From Asanoa siamensis (GTDB taxonomy: Bacteria; Actinomycetota; Actinomycetes; Mycobacteriales; Micromonosporaceae): a DNA stretch of 64,000 nucleotides. The notes beneath the pieces were generated by a model. The model was not told the DNA's origin. It did not search any database and was given only the letters and a program-made list of their open reading frames with translations. The translations under genes were made by a program, and so were the position numbers. Positions 36,334 through 45,462 of this stretch are shown here, one piece after another. The DNA is taken from NCBI RefSeq assembly GCF_016862555.1, contig NZ_BONE01000036.1, forward strand, positions 19,172 through 83,171, given 5' to 3'. Position 1 is the stretch's first letter, and each line of letters begins with the position of its first letter.

Positions 36334-38729
36334 GGCTCGGTGCCGGCCACCTTCGTCCCGTCGACGTAGACCGTGATGCGCGCGTTGGTCGCGTAGCCCG
36401 GCGCGTTCGGGCGGTAGCTGTGGTCGTCCGGCTCGGTGAAGCGCGACCAGTCGGCCTTGGCCAGGCGGAGCTGGATCTGGCCCGTCGACGAGTGCGGCGC
36501 GAGCGAGCCGGAGCCGAAACCCACCTCCAGGTACGCGTCCGCGCCCGGTCGCGGTGTGGCCAGCGGCACCACCCGCCGGGTCACCGTGGCGCAGCCGACC
36601 TGGGCCCAGTCGCACCACGCGTCGACCCGCGGGGCACCGCCGTCGCGGGTGAACCAGTAGCGCGCGGTGACGCGGCTCAACGGCATCGCCGCCGCGCCGC
36701 TGTTGTCGAGCATCAGGCCCGGCCTGATCTGGTTGTCGCCGGGTGACCAGTCGAGGTTGAGGTGGCGGGCGGTCAGCGTCGGCGCACCCGGTCGCGGCGC
36801 GGTGACCACCGTCAGGCCGGGGGAGGGCGGCGACTGGTTGCCGGCCGCGTCCCGCGCCCGCACGGTGAACCGGTACTCCGACGCCGGCTGCAGGCCCGTC
36901 ACCGTGACGCCGGGCGTCGTCGTCGTGGCCGCCCGGTAGACGTAGTCGGTGTGCTGCGCCCACACGTCGTAGCCGGCCACGCCGGTGTCGTCCGTGGCCG
37001 GCGGCCAGGTCAGGGTCACCGAGTCGGTGCCGATCGCCGTGGCCCGCGGCTGGCCCGGCGCGGACGGCGGGGTGGTGTCCGGGGCCGGGCGGTCGAGGAC
37101 GAGGAGCGTGATGCTGTCGGCCGGGAACGTCGTCTCGACCGTGCCGGACGCCGACACCGGCTGGTCGGGCGCGCGGACGATCGCTCCGGGGTCGGCGGCG
37201 CCGTAGCGGTGGACCTTGGCGGTGCCCGCGCCGCGGCCCGCGAACGTGACCGGCGCCGTCTGGTCCGCGCCGCTCTTGTTGACCACCATCGCGGTCAGCG
37301 CGCCGTCGCTGGAGCGTTCCGCGGCGTACACCGAGAGCACGGACTGGTCCGCGCTGGTCGCGCGGACGCCGATGTCGCCGAACCGGCCGCCGGCGCCGTC
37401 GTAGTTGCGGTACATCCGGAACGCGTACGCGCCGGGGTCGGCCGCCGCCGGTGGCGCCCAGAGCGTGGCCAGGTCGAGCCGCTCGCGGCCGAAGATGCCG
37501 AGGATGTCGGCCTGGGCCAGCGCGCCGTTGACGTGGTCGAGCGCGCCCCAGTTGTACTCGGTGATCGCGGTCCGGGTGCCCGGATAGTGGGCCGCGACCA
37601 GCTCGCGCATCCGCGGCACCAGCCGCACCTGGGTGCCGATCCAGCTCTCGTCCACATAGGTGGGATCCCAGAGCGCGCGGGTCGACCGCAGGCGCAGGGC
37701 GTTGGTCGCCGGATCGTTCCCGTTGCCGAACGCGACGCCGCCGGCCTGCGGGTAGAAGTGCATGTCGAAGTAGTCCAGCAGGCGGGTGCCGTGCGCCTGC
37801 TCGTACGCGCGGAGCTGTTGGAGATACCAGGTGGTGAACGGCAGGCCGTCGCGGGCCGCCCGGTCGGGTGGATCGGCCCAGCAGCCCGTGCGGCCGCAGG
37901 TCTCCTGGTCCAGGCCCGAGTAGTCCCAACTGGTCCAGCCCCAGCCGACCGGGCCGAGCGTCGCGGCGCCCGGGTCGGCCGCCTTCACCGCCGCGCCGAT
38001 CTCGATCGCCCGGTCGCGCAGCTCCACCGAGCTCGCGCCCAGCGGGTGCACGTCGCGGTGCGTGCTGTGCCAGATGTCCGGCTCGTTGTCGAGGTTGTAG
38101 AAGCGCACCCCGCCCTCGTCGGCCGTGCCGTACTTCTCCGTCAGGTGGCCGATCCAGGACGTGACGTACGCGGCGCCGACCGGCGCGCTGGTGTCCCGCG
38201 GGTCGTTGCCGGTGACCGGCGTGCCGTCCGGCCGGATGCCGTTCCCGCAGTCCGGGCGCCACTCGTCGGTGCGCTGCTGCGGCCCGTACTTCGCCACCGA
38301 GAATCCGCACGACCCGTCCCGCGCCTTCGGCGCCCAGCCGATCAGCGGCACCGTCAGGATCGTGTCGGTGCCCGTCGCCCGGTCCTGCTCCACGAACTCG
38401 TCGGTGGACGAGCCGTCGGGCAGGGCGCCGGGGTCGTCGTTCTCCTCGGCGATGTTCTCGAAGAACCAGTCGCTCGCCCGGTTGGTGGTGTCGTAGCGGT
38501 AGTCGTAGCGCGTGGTGGCATTGCCGCCCCACCGGCGCACCGGCAGGTCGAGCTCCGCCGCGAGGGCGGCGTCGGCGAAGTTCATGCCGTAGACGTGTGG
38601 GCTGATCGGATGCCGGTCCTGCGCGGCGTCGACGGTCAGGGCGGGGCCCGCGACGGCCTGCGTGGCGGTGGGTGCGACGGCGGGCACGGCCGCGAGCAGG
38701 GCGGCGGCCAGGAACGGTGTCGGGCGCAT
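36330..38729 (-). CDS. Secreted GH44 endoglucanase/xyloglucanase with FN3 and CBM3 modules
   Basis: 799 residues. A signal peptide (about 1-27) precedes a GH44 catalytic domain (about 30-545) with acid/base E in YNLDNEPDIWHST (near 215) and nucleophile E in TAITEYNWGALDH (near 391). A fibronectin type III domain (about 553-645) follows. A C-terminal CBM3-like cellulose-binding module (about 655-799) shows NQIRPGLMLDNSG and LSRVTARYWFT. It is exported and acts on cellulose or xyloglucan. It is divergent from an AraC-type regulator and shares the substrate theme of the LPMO at 22728. Confidence 0.9.
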   Translation of the reverse strand: MRPTPFLAAALLAAVPAVAPTATQAVAGPALTVDAAQDRHPISPHVYGMNFADAALAAELDLPVRRWGGNATTRYDYRYDTTNRASDWFFENIAEENDDPGALPDGSSTDEFVEQDRATGTDTILTVPLIGWAPKARDGSCGFSVAKYGPQQRTDEWRPDCGNGIRPDGTPVTGNDPRDTSAPVGAAYVTSWIGHLTEKYGTADEGGVRFYNLDNEPDIWHSTHRDVHPLGASSVELRDRAIEIGAAVKAADPGAATLGPVGWGWTSWDYSGLDQETCGRTGCWADPPDRAARDGLPFTTWYLQQLRAYEQAHGTRLLDYFDMHFYPQAGGVAFGNGNDPATNALRLRSTRALWDPTYVDESWIGTQVRLVPRMRELVAAHYPGTRTAITEYNWGALDHVNGALAQADILGIFGRERLDLATLWAPPAAADPGAYAFRMYRNYDGAGGRFGDIGVRATSADQSVLSVYAAERSSDGALTAMVVNKSGADQTAPVTFAGRGAGTAKVHRYGAADPGAIVRAPDQPVSASGTVETTFPADSITLLVLDRPAPDTTPPSAPGQPRATAIGTDSVTLTWPPATDDTGVAGYDVWAQHTDYVYRAATTTTPGVTVTGLQPASEYRFTVRARDAAGNQSPPSPGLTVVTAPRPGAPTLTARHLNLDWSPGDNQIRPGLMLDNSGAAAMPLSRVTARYWFTRDGGAPRVDAWCDWAQVGCATVTRRVVPLATPRPGADAYLEVGFGSGSLAPHSSTGQIQLRLAKADWSRFTEPDDHSYRPNAPGYATNARITVYVDGTKVAGTEP

Positions 38730-38875
38730 GCGGTGTCCAAGGTGGGTCGGGCCGCCGGCGGCGCGGCGACGGGTCCAGCCCGGACTGGCCTGACATTAAC
38801 CGACGTGCGTCGATGCCCGCTACTCCGTACGAGGATCGGGATGCATTCGGGCGCGTCCCCGGCTACCGTCGGGCG

Positions 38876-39805
38876 ATGGCCCTTATCGGTCAACCGGCTG
38901 GCGAGAGCGGCCCCCCGGCGCCCACGCCCGGCTGGGCCGGCGTCGGCACCGTGACTCTGCGCGAACTCGCCGCCCGGCAGAACCTCGCCGCCGCGCGGCG
39001 CAGCGACAACCACGTGCTGGTGCTGGTCACGGTCGGCCACGGGCAGCACGAGGTCGACTTCCGGCCGTACCCGTGCCGGCCCGGCACCCTGATCTGGGTC
39101 CGGCCCGGGCAGGTGATCCGGTTCGGCGGCAACGCCGGCCTGGACGCCATCGTGGTCTGCTGGGAGCCGGCCGCGGTCGCCGAGGTGGCCGACGACCCCG
39201 TGCTGCTCGACGGCGGGCTCGGCCCGGCCTGCTGGCAGCTCGCGGGCGAGGACGAGGACGCGGTCATCAACGAGGTCAGCCAGCTCGTCGTCGACTGCCA
39301 GCGGCAGCGCTCGGGCACCCTCGCCGCCGGCCTGCTCCGGCACCAGCTCGCCGTGCTGCTGCTGCGCATCGCGCTGCTGCCCGGCCGCGCGCCCGCCGAG
39401 CGCAACGACGCGTACGTGCGGTTCCGGTTGGAGGTGGAGAAGGACTTCACCAGGACCAGGCGGGTCGAGGAGTACGCGGAGCGGATGGGCTACTCGGTCC
39501 GCACGATCACCCGCGCCTGTCTCGCCGCCACCGGTCGCAGCGCGAAGCAGGTCATCGACGACCGCGTGACGCTCGAGGCGATGCGGCTGCTCGCGGTGAC
39601 CGACGACCCGATCGCCGACATCGGGCGGCGGCTGGGTTTCCCGGAGCCGACCAACTTCGGCCGGTTCTTCCACCGCGAGGCGGGCACGAGCCCCGGAGCG
39701 TTCCGGGCCGCGCAGAAGGCCGGGCCGCGACTGCCGAACCAGCGTCGGCCGGGAGTGACCGATCCGCACGGGCGGCCCGCGCCGAGAGTGGGCGGCGAGG
39801 CATGA
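38876..39805 (+). CDS. AraC-family transcriptional regulator
   Basis: 309 residues. An N-terminal cupin-like sensor (about 20-130, VGHGQHEVDFRPYPCRPGTLIWVRPGQVIRF) is followed by two HTH motifs (about 190-285; VEEYAERMGYSVRTITRACLAATG and IADIGRRLGFPEPTNFGRFFHREAGTSPGAFR). ATG 38876 follows TACCGT by 6 nt, leaderless type. It is divergent from the GH44 gene, which makes that gene a candidate target. Confidence 0.85.
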   Translation: MALIGQPAGESGPPAPTPGWAGVGTVTLRELAARQNLAAARRSDNHVLVLVTVGHGQHEVDFRPYPCRPGTLIWVRPGQVIRFGGNAGLDAIVVCWEPAAVAEVADDPVLLDGGLGPACWQLAGEDEDAVINEVSQLVVDCQRQRSGTLAAGLLRHQLAVLLLRIALLPGRAPAERNDAYVRFRLEVEKDFTRTRRVEEYAERMGYSVRTITRACLAATGRSAKQVIDDRVTLEAMRLLAVTDDPIADIGRRLGFPEPTNFGRFFHREAGTSPGAFRAAQKAGPRLPNQRRPGVTDPHGRPAPRVGGEA

Positions 39806-39812
39806 TGGTCCC

Positions 39813-40268
39813 GTGCAGATTTCGGCGCGGGGCGATTACGCGGTCCGCGCGGCACTGAGCCTCGCCGCGGCGTACCCGTCGGTGATGTCAGCCCAGGCAC
39901 TGGCGGCCGACCAGGACATGCCGCGCAAGTTCCTCGAGGCGGTCCTCGCCGACCTGCGCCGGGCCGGCATCGTCCGCGCCCAGCGCGGTGCCGAGGGCGG
40001 CTACACGCTGACGCAGCCGCCGCGCGAGGTGACGATCGGCGCGATCCTGCGGGCGGTCGACGGGCCGCTGGCCGGCGTCCGGGGCATGCGCCCCGAGGAG
40101 ACCGCCTACGAGGGCTCCGCGGAGAACCTGCCCCGCGTCTGGGTCGCGGTGCGCGCGGCCGTGCGCGAGGTGGTCGACGAGACGTCACTGGCCGACGTGC
40201 TGAGCGGCAAGCTGCCCGCGCACATCCGGAAGCTCACCACACTGCCCGACGCGTGGCAGCCGCGCTGA
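39813..40268 (+). CDS. Rrf2-family transcriptional regulator
   Basis: 151 residues: ISARGDYAVRAALSLAA, MPRKFLEAVLADLRRAGIVRAQRGAEGGYTL and VTIGAILRAVDGPLAGVRG are the Rrf2 winged helix. No cysteine is present, so it cannot bind an Fe-S cluster like IscR or NsrR. GTG 39813 follows CATGAT (39801-39806) by 6 nt. It begins 8 nt after the AraC gene and may be read with it. Confidence 0.86.
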   Translation: MQISARGDYAVRAALSLAAAYPSVMSAQALAADQDMPRKFLEAVLADLRRAGIVRAQRGAEGGYTLTQPPREVTIGAILRAVDGPLAGVRGMRPEETAYEGSAENLPRVWVAVRAAVREVVDETSLADVLSGKLPAHIRKLTTLPDAWQPR

Positions 40269-40283
40269 GCTAGTCTGCCCCAT

Positions 40284-40583
40284 ATGTCAGTCCTGGTGGC
40301 GTTCAGCGTGACCCCGTTGGGCACCGGCGAGGCCGTCGGCGAGCTCGTCGCCGAGGCCATCCGGGTCGTCCGCGCGTCCGGCCTGCCCAACCGCACCGAT
40401 GCCATGTTCACCACCGTCGAGGGCGAGTCCTGGGACGAGGCGATGGGCGTGGTCCGCGCGGCCGTCGCGGCCGTCCAGGCCCGCGCCCCCCGCACCTCGA
40501 CGGTCATCAAGGTCGACTGGCGCGAGGGCGTCGCGGGCGCCCTGGACAGCAAGGTCTCGACGATCGACCGCCTGCTCGGCTGA
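40284..40583 (+). CDS. MTH1187-family thiamine-binding protein
   Basis: 99 residues of the YqgV/MTH1187 ferredoxin-like fold ([50 protein letters not shown]). Members bind thiamine and are thought to regulate its supply. ATG 40284 follows TAGTCT by 7 nt (leaderless). Nearly all of it lies opposite the extended 3' part of the convergent methyltransferase gene. Confidence 0.85.
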   Translation: MSVLVAFSVTPLGTGEAVGELVAEAIRVVRASGLPNRTDAMFTTVEGESWDEAMGVVRAAVAAVQARAPRTSTVIKVDWREGVAGALDSKVSTIDRLLG

Positions 40584-41228
40584 CCCGACCCAGCGCAGCC
40601 CGGTCAGCGCGATCCCGGCGGCCCGCTCGGCGGCTTCGGTGATGCCCAGGTCGGCGAAGAAGTACGGCGCCGCCACCAGCGACCGGGCGCGGAACTGCCG
40701 GCCCAGCGCCGCGACGATGGCGTCGGCCCGGTGCAGACCCTCCGCCGCCACCCAGTCGTCGAGATAGGCCGTCCACGGGACACCCGAATCCCGCCAGCGC
40801 TGCCGGTGGTGGTGCAGCCAACCTTCGCCGGGGGGCAGCCGGTCGAAGCACCACCGGGCCGTGCGCTCGTCGAACCGCTCGTGCGCCCACTCGACCACCA
40901 CCAGCGTGCCGCCGGGTCGCGTCGCGGCGGCGATCCGGTCGACCATGTGGTCGAGGTCGTCGACGTGGTGCAGCGAGGTGCACGCCACGACGACGTCGGC
41001 GGGCGCCGGCGGCGTCCAGTGTTCGAACTCCACCTGGTGGAAACCGGGGCCGGCGGGCGCGGCCGGGTCGACGCCCACCGCGTCGTAGCCGGCCGCGCGG
41101 AGCGCCGGGACGAAACCGCCGGCCGGGCCGCAGCCGACCTCGAGCGCCCGGGCCGGCGCCGGCGGGAGCGCGGCGCGGACGAAGGTCCAGGTCGCGTCGA
41201 GCCAGCGCCGGGTCGCGTCGTCGGTCAT
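40287..41228 (-). CDS. Class I SAM-dependent methyltransferase with antisense C-terminal extension
   Basis: 313 residues if read to the first stop. Residues 1-215 are a complete methyltransferase ([49 protein letters not shown]) ending near [11 protein letters not shown]. From about 40585 down to 40287 the frame stays open over the complement of the thiamine-binding gene, adding about 98 residues without recognisable structure. Either the stop was lost or the extra tail is tolerated. ATG 41228 overlaps the previous stop (ATGA). The substrate is unknown. Confidence 0.7.
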   Translation of the reverse strand: MTDDATRRWLDATWTFVRAALPPAPARALEVGCGPAGGFVPALRAAGYDAVGVDPAAPAGPGFHQVEFEHWTPPAPADVVVACTSLHHVDDLDHMVDRIAAATRPGGTLVVVEWAHERFDERTARWCFDRLPPGEGWLHHHRQRWRDSGVPWTAYLDDWVAAEGLHRADAIVAALGRQFRARSLVAAPYFFADLGITEAAERAAGIALTGLRWVGSAEQAVDRRDLAVQGARDALAPVDLDDRRGAGGAGLDGRDGRADHAHRLVPGLALDGGEHGIGAVGQAGRADDPDGLGDELADGLAGAQRGHAERHQD

Positions 41229-41506
41229 CGCTCGTCGACCACCTCGGCCGTTTCGACACCCTGGAGTGTGACCAGGGCGAACGCCTCCGCCGCGAGCGGC
41301 AGTCGGGCCTCGCCGGCGGCGTCCGCGGCCGCTGCCGACGGCCAGGTCCAGGTGTCCGTCCAGGTCGCCTCGGCGTCTCGGACCAGCCGGGTGGTGACCG
41401 GGCCGGCGAAGCGCGCGCGCACGGCGTCGATGAGTTCGGCCCGCTTGGCCAGCAGGGCGCCGGTGTCGGTGGTCGTGGTGAACCTGGTGACGCGGACGAT
41501 CGTCAT
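41225..41506 (-). CDS. Small dimeric alpha/beta-barrel (ABM-like) protein
   Basis: 93 residues: TIVRVTRFTTTTDTGALLAKRAELIDAVRARFAG and TWTDTWTWPSAAAADAA resemble antibiotic-biosynthesis-monooxygenase-like or stress-response barrel proteins. It is coupled to the methyltransferase by ATGA and divergent from a TetR regulator whose operator lies between them. The activity is not predictable. Confidence 0.55.
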   Translation of the reverse strand: MTIVRVTRFTTTTDTGALLAKRAELIDAVRARFAGPVTTRLVRDAEATWTDTWTWPSAAAADAAGEARLPLAAEAFALVTLQGVETAEVVDER

Positions 41507-41522
41507 CTCCGTACCCCATTTC

Positions 41523-41565
41523 GCTAGAGTAGCTCACTAGTGGTTGACTCTAGAGTTACACTAGC
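41523..41565. promoter_or_regulatory. TetR operator region with nested dyads
   Basis: The perfect palindrome ACTCTAGAGT (41547-41556) is flanked by CTAGTG/CACTAG half-sites, and CTAGAGT recurs at 41524-41530. TACACT (41557-41562) ends 6 nt before the tetR GTG, so the dyads overlap its promoter. The region also lies upstream of the divergent ABM-like gene. Confidence 0.65.
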
Positions 41566-41568
41566 TGG

Positions 41569-42228
41569 GTGACGGGCGTCAAGGGCCGGGCTCCGAACCG
41601 GCGCACCGTGAAAGCGCGCGAGACGCGCACGCGCATGCTCGACGCGGCGCGGCGGCTCTTCGTGGAGCAGGGGTACGGCGCGACCACGCTGGCCGACGTC
41701 GCGGCCGCCGCCGGCGTGGCTGTGCAGACCATCTACTTCACGTTCGGCAACAAGCGTTCGCTGTTCAAGGAGATGGTCGACGTCACGATCGCCGGTGACG
41801 AGGAGCCGGTGGCCACAGTGGACCGTGACTGGTTCCGGGCCGGGATCGAGGCGCCCACCGCGCAGGCCCACCTGCGGGCACACGTCGCCGGCACCACCGT
41901 CGTGCTCGACCGGGTCGCACCGATCATCAAGACGGTCGAGTCGGCCGGCGCGACCGATCCCGAGATCGCGGGGCTCTGGCCCGACGCGGACCCCCGCTAC
42001 ACGGTCGCGACGGCCGCGGCCCGGTCGCTGGTCGGCAAGCCCGGCGGCCGGCCCGGCGTCTCCGCCACCGACGCCGCCGACCTGCTCTACGGCGTCCTCT
42101 CCCCGGAGCTCTACCTGCTGCTCGTGCGCGACCGGGGCTGGTCACCCGCGCGCTTCGAGCGGTGGGCGTTCGACACCTTGCGACCGCAACTCTGCGGGGA
42201 GAAGGAGGAGCACCATGACGACGACTGA
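41569..42228 (+). CDS. TetR/AcrR-family repressor
   Basis: 219 residues with N-terminal HTH (RMLDAARRLFVEQGYGATTLADVAAAAGVAVQTIYFTFGNKRSLF) and a helical ligand domain. GTG 41569 follows TACACT by 6 nt. It overlaps the downstream SnoaL-like gene by 14 nt. It likely controls both that gene and the divergent ABM-methyltransferase pair. Confidence 0.85.
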   Translation: MTGVKGRAPNRRTVKARETRTRMLDAARRLFVEQGYGATTLADVAAAAGVAVQTIYFTFGNKRSLFKEMVDVTIAGDEEPVATVDRDWFRAGIEAPTAQAHLRAHVAGTTVVLDRVAPIIKTVESAGATDPEIAGLWPDADPRYTVATAAARSLVGKPGGRPGVSATDAADLLYGVLSPELYLLLVRDRGWSPARFERWAFDTLRPQLCGEKEEHHDDD

Positions 42229-42622
42229 CGCCGACCGCACCGCGATCGACGACCTGATCCGGCGCTGGGTCGCCGCCGTCGCGGCCGGTGACCTCGACGG
42301 CGTGCTCGCCGACCACGCCGACGACATCGTGATGTTCGACGTGCCGCCGCCGTACGCCGGTGTTCGTGGTCTGGACGCCTATCGCGAGACCTGGCCCGAC
42401 TTCTTCGTCTGGCAGCGGCAGGGTGCCGAGTTCACGCTCGAGTCACTCGACGTGACGGCCGGCGACGACGTGGCCTTCGCGCACGCCCTGCTGCGCTGCG
42501 GCACACCGGAGGAGCTGGCCGCGAAGCCCGACCTGCGACTGCGGCTCACCGTGGGCCTGCGCAAGAGCGACGACCGCTGGCAAGTGACGCACGAGCACCA
42601 CTCGTTCGCCGACGACAGCTAG
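42215..42622 (+). CDS. SnoaL-like / NTF2-fold protein
   Basis: 135 residues of the ketosteroid-isomerase-like fold: IDDLIRRWVAAVAAGDLDGVLADHADDIVMFDVPPPYAGVRG and WQVTHEHHSFA. AAGGAGG is about 6 nt before ATG 42215. The stop codon lies exactly where the convergent aminotransferase remnant ends. Confidence 0.82.
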   Translation: MTTTDADRTAIDDLIRRWVAAVAAGDLDGVLADHADDIVMFDVPPPYAGVRGLDAYRETWPDFFVWQRQGAEFTLESLDVTAGDDVAFAHALLRCGTPEELAAKPDLRLRLTVGLRKSDDRWQVTHEHHSFADDS

Positions 42623-43135
42623 GATCAGCGACTCGTCGACCGAGCCGTGGTAGCAGTAGGAGTTGACCAGGACCCGCGGCCGCCCGGTGACCGCGCGCAG
42701 CAGCCGGATCGCCCAGCGGTTGGCGTCGGTCGCGGTCAGCGTGAAGCTCCAGCGTGGCACGCCGAACCGCCGGGCCAGCTCGGCGCCGACCCAGGCGGCG
42801 TCCTCGGACGGCAGCATGGTGGCCAGGCCGCCGCCGGCCGCGAGCCGGTCGGTCACGGCGGCGACCACCGGCGCCGGGGAGTGCCCGGCCATCGCGGCGG
42901 TGTCGCCGAGCGAGAAGTCGACGTAGCTGTGTCCGTCCACATCGGTCACCCGGGCGCCGCGCGCCCCGGCCGCGTAGACCGGGAAGCCGCCCGCGGTCTT
43001 GTTCATCCACGTCATCGGCACCTGGCCGAAGAGGTTGCCGGCGGCCGCGTAGGCCCCGGCCGACCGGGGGTGCGTGGCGACGAACGCCGCCCGCTCGCGG
43101 GCGAGCAGCGCCAGGAGTCGATCGCGGTCGATCAT
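42623..43135 (-). pseudogene. Truncated class III aminotransferase (glutamate-1-semialdehyde aminomutase-like), N-terminal third only
   Basis: From ATG 43135 about 170 residues match the start of class III PLP aminotransferases (LFGQVPMTWMNKTAGGFPVYAAGARG, VTDVDGHSYVDFSLGDTAAMAGHSP, VNSYCYHGSVDESLI). Similarity stops at about 42624, where the SnoaL-like gene ends on the other strand. The lysine-bearing large domain is missing, so no aminotransferase activity is possible. The frame stays open beyond by chance. A deletion or rearrangement joined the two genes. Confidence 0.75.
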
Positions 43136-43174
43136 CGCCGCACCGTACCAGCCGGGCGGCGGTACGGTACCGGC

Positions 43175-43777
43175 ATGGAGTTTCAGGATGTCGTCCGTAA
43201 GCGCCGGATGGTACGCAGCTACGAGCCCGACCGTCCGGTGCCGCCCGAGGTCGTCGACCGGATCCTGCGCAACGGCCTGCGCGCCCCGTCGGCCGGTTTC
43301 TCGCAGGGCTGGGGTTTCCTGGTCCTCGACACCGCCGCCGACCTCGAACGGTTCCGGGCGGCCATGCGCCGTTGCGCGGAGCCCGAGAAGTGGTTCGCCT
43401 CCCACTTCGCCGCGCCGCTGCTGATCGTGCCGTGCGCGCACAAGGACGCCTACCTCGACCGGTACGCGGCCCCGGACAAGGGCCACGAGGACCGCTCGGA
43501 CGCGTGGTGGCCGGCGCCGTACTGGGACATCGACACGGGCATGGCGTCGCTGCTGATGTTGCTGACCGCGGTCGACGCGGGGCTGGGCGCCTGCTTCTTC
43601 GGCCTGCCGATCGACGGGATCGAGCCGTTCAAGAAGGAGTTCGGGGTGCCGGCCGGCTACCGCCCGATCGGCGCGATCTCGGTCGGCTACAGCGACGAGC
43701 CGCCGCGCGACCTGCGCGGGCGCCGGCGGCCGACGCAGGACGTGGTGTTCCGCGGCAACTGGGGCTCACCCGATTAG
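43175..43777 (+). CDS. Nitroreductase family protein
   Basis: A 200-residue FMN-dependent nitroreductase-like enzyme: VVRKRRMVRSYEPDRPVPPEVVDRIL, APSAGFSQGWGFLVL, GACFFGLPIDGIEPFKKEFGVP. ATG 43175 follows TACGGT by 6 nt (leaderless). Its 3' end overlaps the convergent glycosylhydrolase gene by 12 nt. The electron acceptor is unknown. Confidence 0.85.
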   Translation: MEFQDVVRKRRMVRSYEPDRPVPPEVVDRILRNGLRAPSAGFSQGWGFLVLDTAADLERFRAAMRRCAEPEKWFASHFAAPLLIVPCAHKDAYLDRYAAPDKGHEDRSDAWWPAPYWDIDTGMASLLMLLTAVDAGLGACFFGLPIDGIEPFKKEFGVPAGYRPIGAISVGYSDEPPRDLRGRRRPTQDVVFRGNWGSPD

Positions 43778-45325
43778 CACGGGCGTGCTCTCGTTGTTGG
43801 CGCGGTCCAGCGACGTGACGCAGTAGCTGCCGGCCGGGCCGATCCAACTCGGCAGGTCGGTGGCCCGCACGGTCGCGACGAGGCCGGCGTTGCGGGCGAC
43901 CGGGTCGGCGCGGTAGATGGCGTAGCCGGTCACGTCGTCGACCGGCCGCCAGGTCAACACGGTGCGGTCGCCGTCGAGCCGGGCCCCGGTCGGCTCCGGC
44001 GCCGGCGGCCGCCCGTCGCGCAGCCGGTCGATGGTGGGCACCAGGGCGGGCTGGGCGTAGTGCGCGTCGCGGTAGCGGGTCACCGCGCCGAGCCGGTCGG
44101 CCTTCACCTGCTTGGCGCTGAAGTGGATGCTGCCGGCCACCTGGTAGCGGTCGTTGAGCGCGAGTTGCCGGTCGATCTGGGCGGGCTCGCTCCACGGGCC
44201 CGCCTCGCCGATCCGGTAGTCGGCCTGTCCGATGTAGAGCTGCACGCCGGTGTCCTTGACGGTGTCGACCCACCAGGGCAGCAGCTTGGCGTAGTCGGCC
44301 TTGTCGAAGCCGATGTTCCAGTAGAGCTGCGGCACGATGTAGTCGAGCCAGCGCTCCCGGACCCACTTGCGGGTGTCGGCGTAGATGGCCTCGTAGCTCT
44401 CCAGGCCCTTGGTCGGTGAGCCGGCCGGGTCGTTGGCCTTGTTGCGCCAGATGCCGAACGGGCTCAGGCCGAACCGTACCCACGGCTTGGTCGCCCGGAT
44501 CCGCTCGCCGATCTCGCGGACGAAGGTGTCCACGTTGGACCGCCGCCAGTCGCCGCGGGACATCCCGCCGCCGTACCTTGCGTAGCTGCGGTCGTCGTTG
44601 AACTCGTAGCCCTCGGGGTAGGGGTAGAAGAAGTCGTCGAAGTGCACGCCGTCGATGTCGTAGCGGTTGACGGCGTCGAGGATCGCGTCCTCGACGTGCC
44701 GGCGGGCCTCGGGGACGCCCGGGTCGAAGTAGAAGCGGCTGTTCTTCTCGCCCTCGGGGAAGGCCACCGCCCACTCCGGGTGCTTGCGCAGCGGATGGTC
44801 GGGCGCGAGCTTGGCGAAGTCGGCGCCCGCGCCGCCGGAGGTCGCCGGCTGGCTGCCCCGGTAGGGGTTGAACCAGGCGTGGAACTCTAGGTTGCGGGCG
44901 TGCGTCTCGGTCACCATCCAGGCCAGCGGGTCCCAGCCCGGGTCCTTGCCGCGCTCGCCGGTCAGCCATTCCGACCAGGGCGCGTACGGGGACGGCCAGA
45001 ACGCGTCGCCGCTCGGCCGCACGTGCACGAACACCGCGTTGTGGTTCATCTTCTGGGCGAGGTCGAGCCAGCCCAGGTATTCGGCCTTGACCTTGGCCTC
45101 GGGCAGGCCCGGCTTGCTGGGAAAGTCGATGTTGCTGACGGTGGTCAGCCACATGCCGCGCAACTCGCGCTTGGCGACCAGGTTCGCGGTGTCACAGATG
45201 GCCGTCGCGCCGGCGGGAGCGTTGTCCGGACCCTTCTCGGAGTCGTTTCCGAGCAGGCTGACACCGGCCGGCACCGTCACCGCGAGAACGACGACCACCA
45301 ACCCGATGAGCAACCGACGCTGCAC
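43766..45325 (-). CDS. Secreted GHL10 (DUF187) family glycosylhydrolase-like protein
   Basis: 519 residues. An N-terminal hydrophobic signal or anchor (LLIGLVVVVLAVTVPAGVSLLG) precedes a (beta/alpha)8 GHL10 domain (about 50-400: ELRGMWLTTVSNIDFPSK, HAWFNPYRG, YDIDGVHFDDFFYPYPEG, YIVPQLYWNIGF). A fibronectin III-like domain lies at about 430-515. YngK-type members are linked to cell-wall or glycan degradation. GTG 45325 lies 7 nt after TAGCGT on the minus strand (leaderless); TTG 45331 is less likely. Confidence 0.87.
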   Translation of the reverse strand: MQRRLLIGLVVVVLAVTVPAGVSLLGNDSEKGPDNAPAGATAICDTANLVAKRELRGMWLTTVSNIDFPSKPGLPEAKVKAEYLGWLDLAQKMNHNAVFVHVRPSGDAFWPSPYAPWSEWLTGERGKDPGWDPLAWMVTETHARNLEFHAWFNPYRGSQPATSGGAGADFAKLAPDHPLRKHPEWAVAFPEGEKNSRFYFDPGVPEARRHVEDAILDAVNRYDIDGVHFDDFFYPYPEGYEFNDDRSYARYGGGMSRGDWRRSNVDTFVREIGERIRATKPWVRFGLSPFGIWRNKANDPAGSPTKGLESYEAIYADTRKWVRERWLDYIVPQLYWNIGFDKADYAKLLPWWVDTVKDTGVQLYIGQADYRIGEAGPWSEPAQIDRQLALNDRYQVAGSIHFSAKQVKADRLGAVTRYRDAHYAQPALVPTIDRLRDGRPPAPEPTGARLDGDRTVLTWRPVDDVTGYAIYRADPVARNAGLVATVRATDLPSWIGPAGSYCVTSLDRANNESTPVLIG

Positions 45326-45462
45326 CCGCAAGACGCTAGGCCCATGATGTGGACGCGGTCAACGGAGCAAAGGCCCACATAAGGAAAGCGACCCCTTCAG
45401 GTACGAAACAGCGGGCGCGGCCCGGGCGGTCGGGGCGCGGCGCGGGCTGGTTGAATCGGGCG

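Noticed and set aside
39813..40268. The Rrf2 protein as an Fe-S sensor such as NsrR or IscR
   Set aside because: It has no cysteine residues to ligate a cluster.
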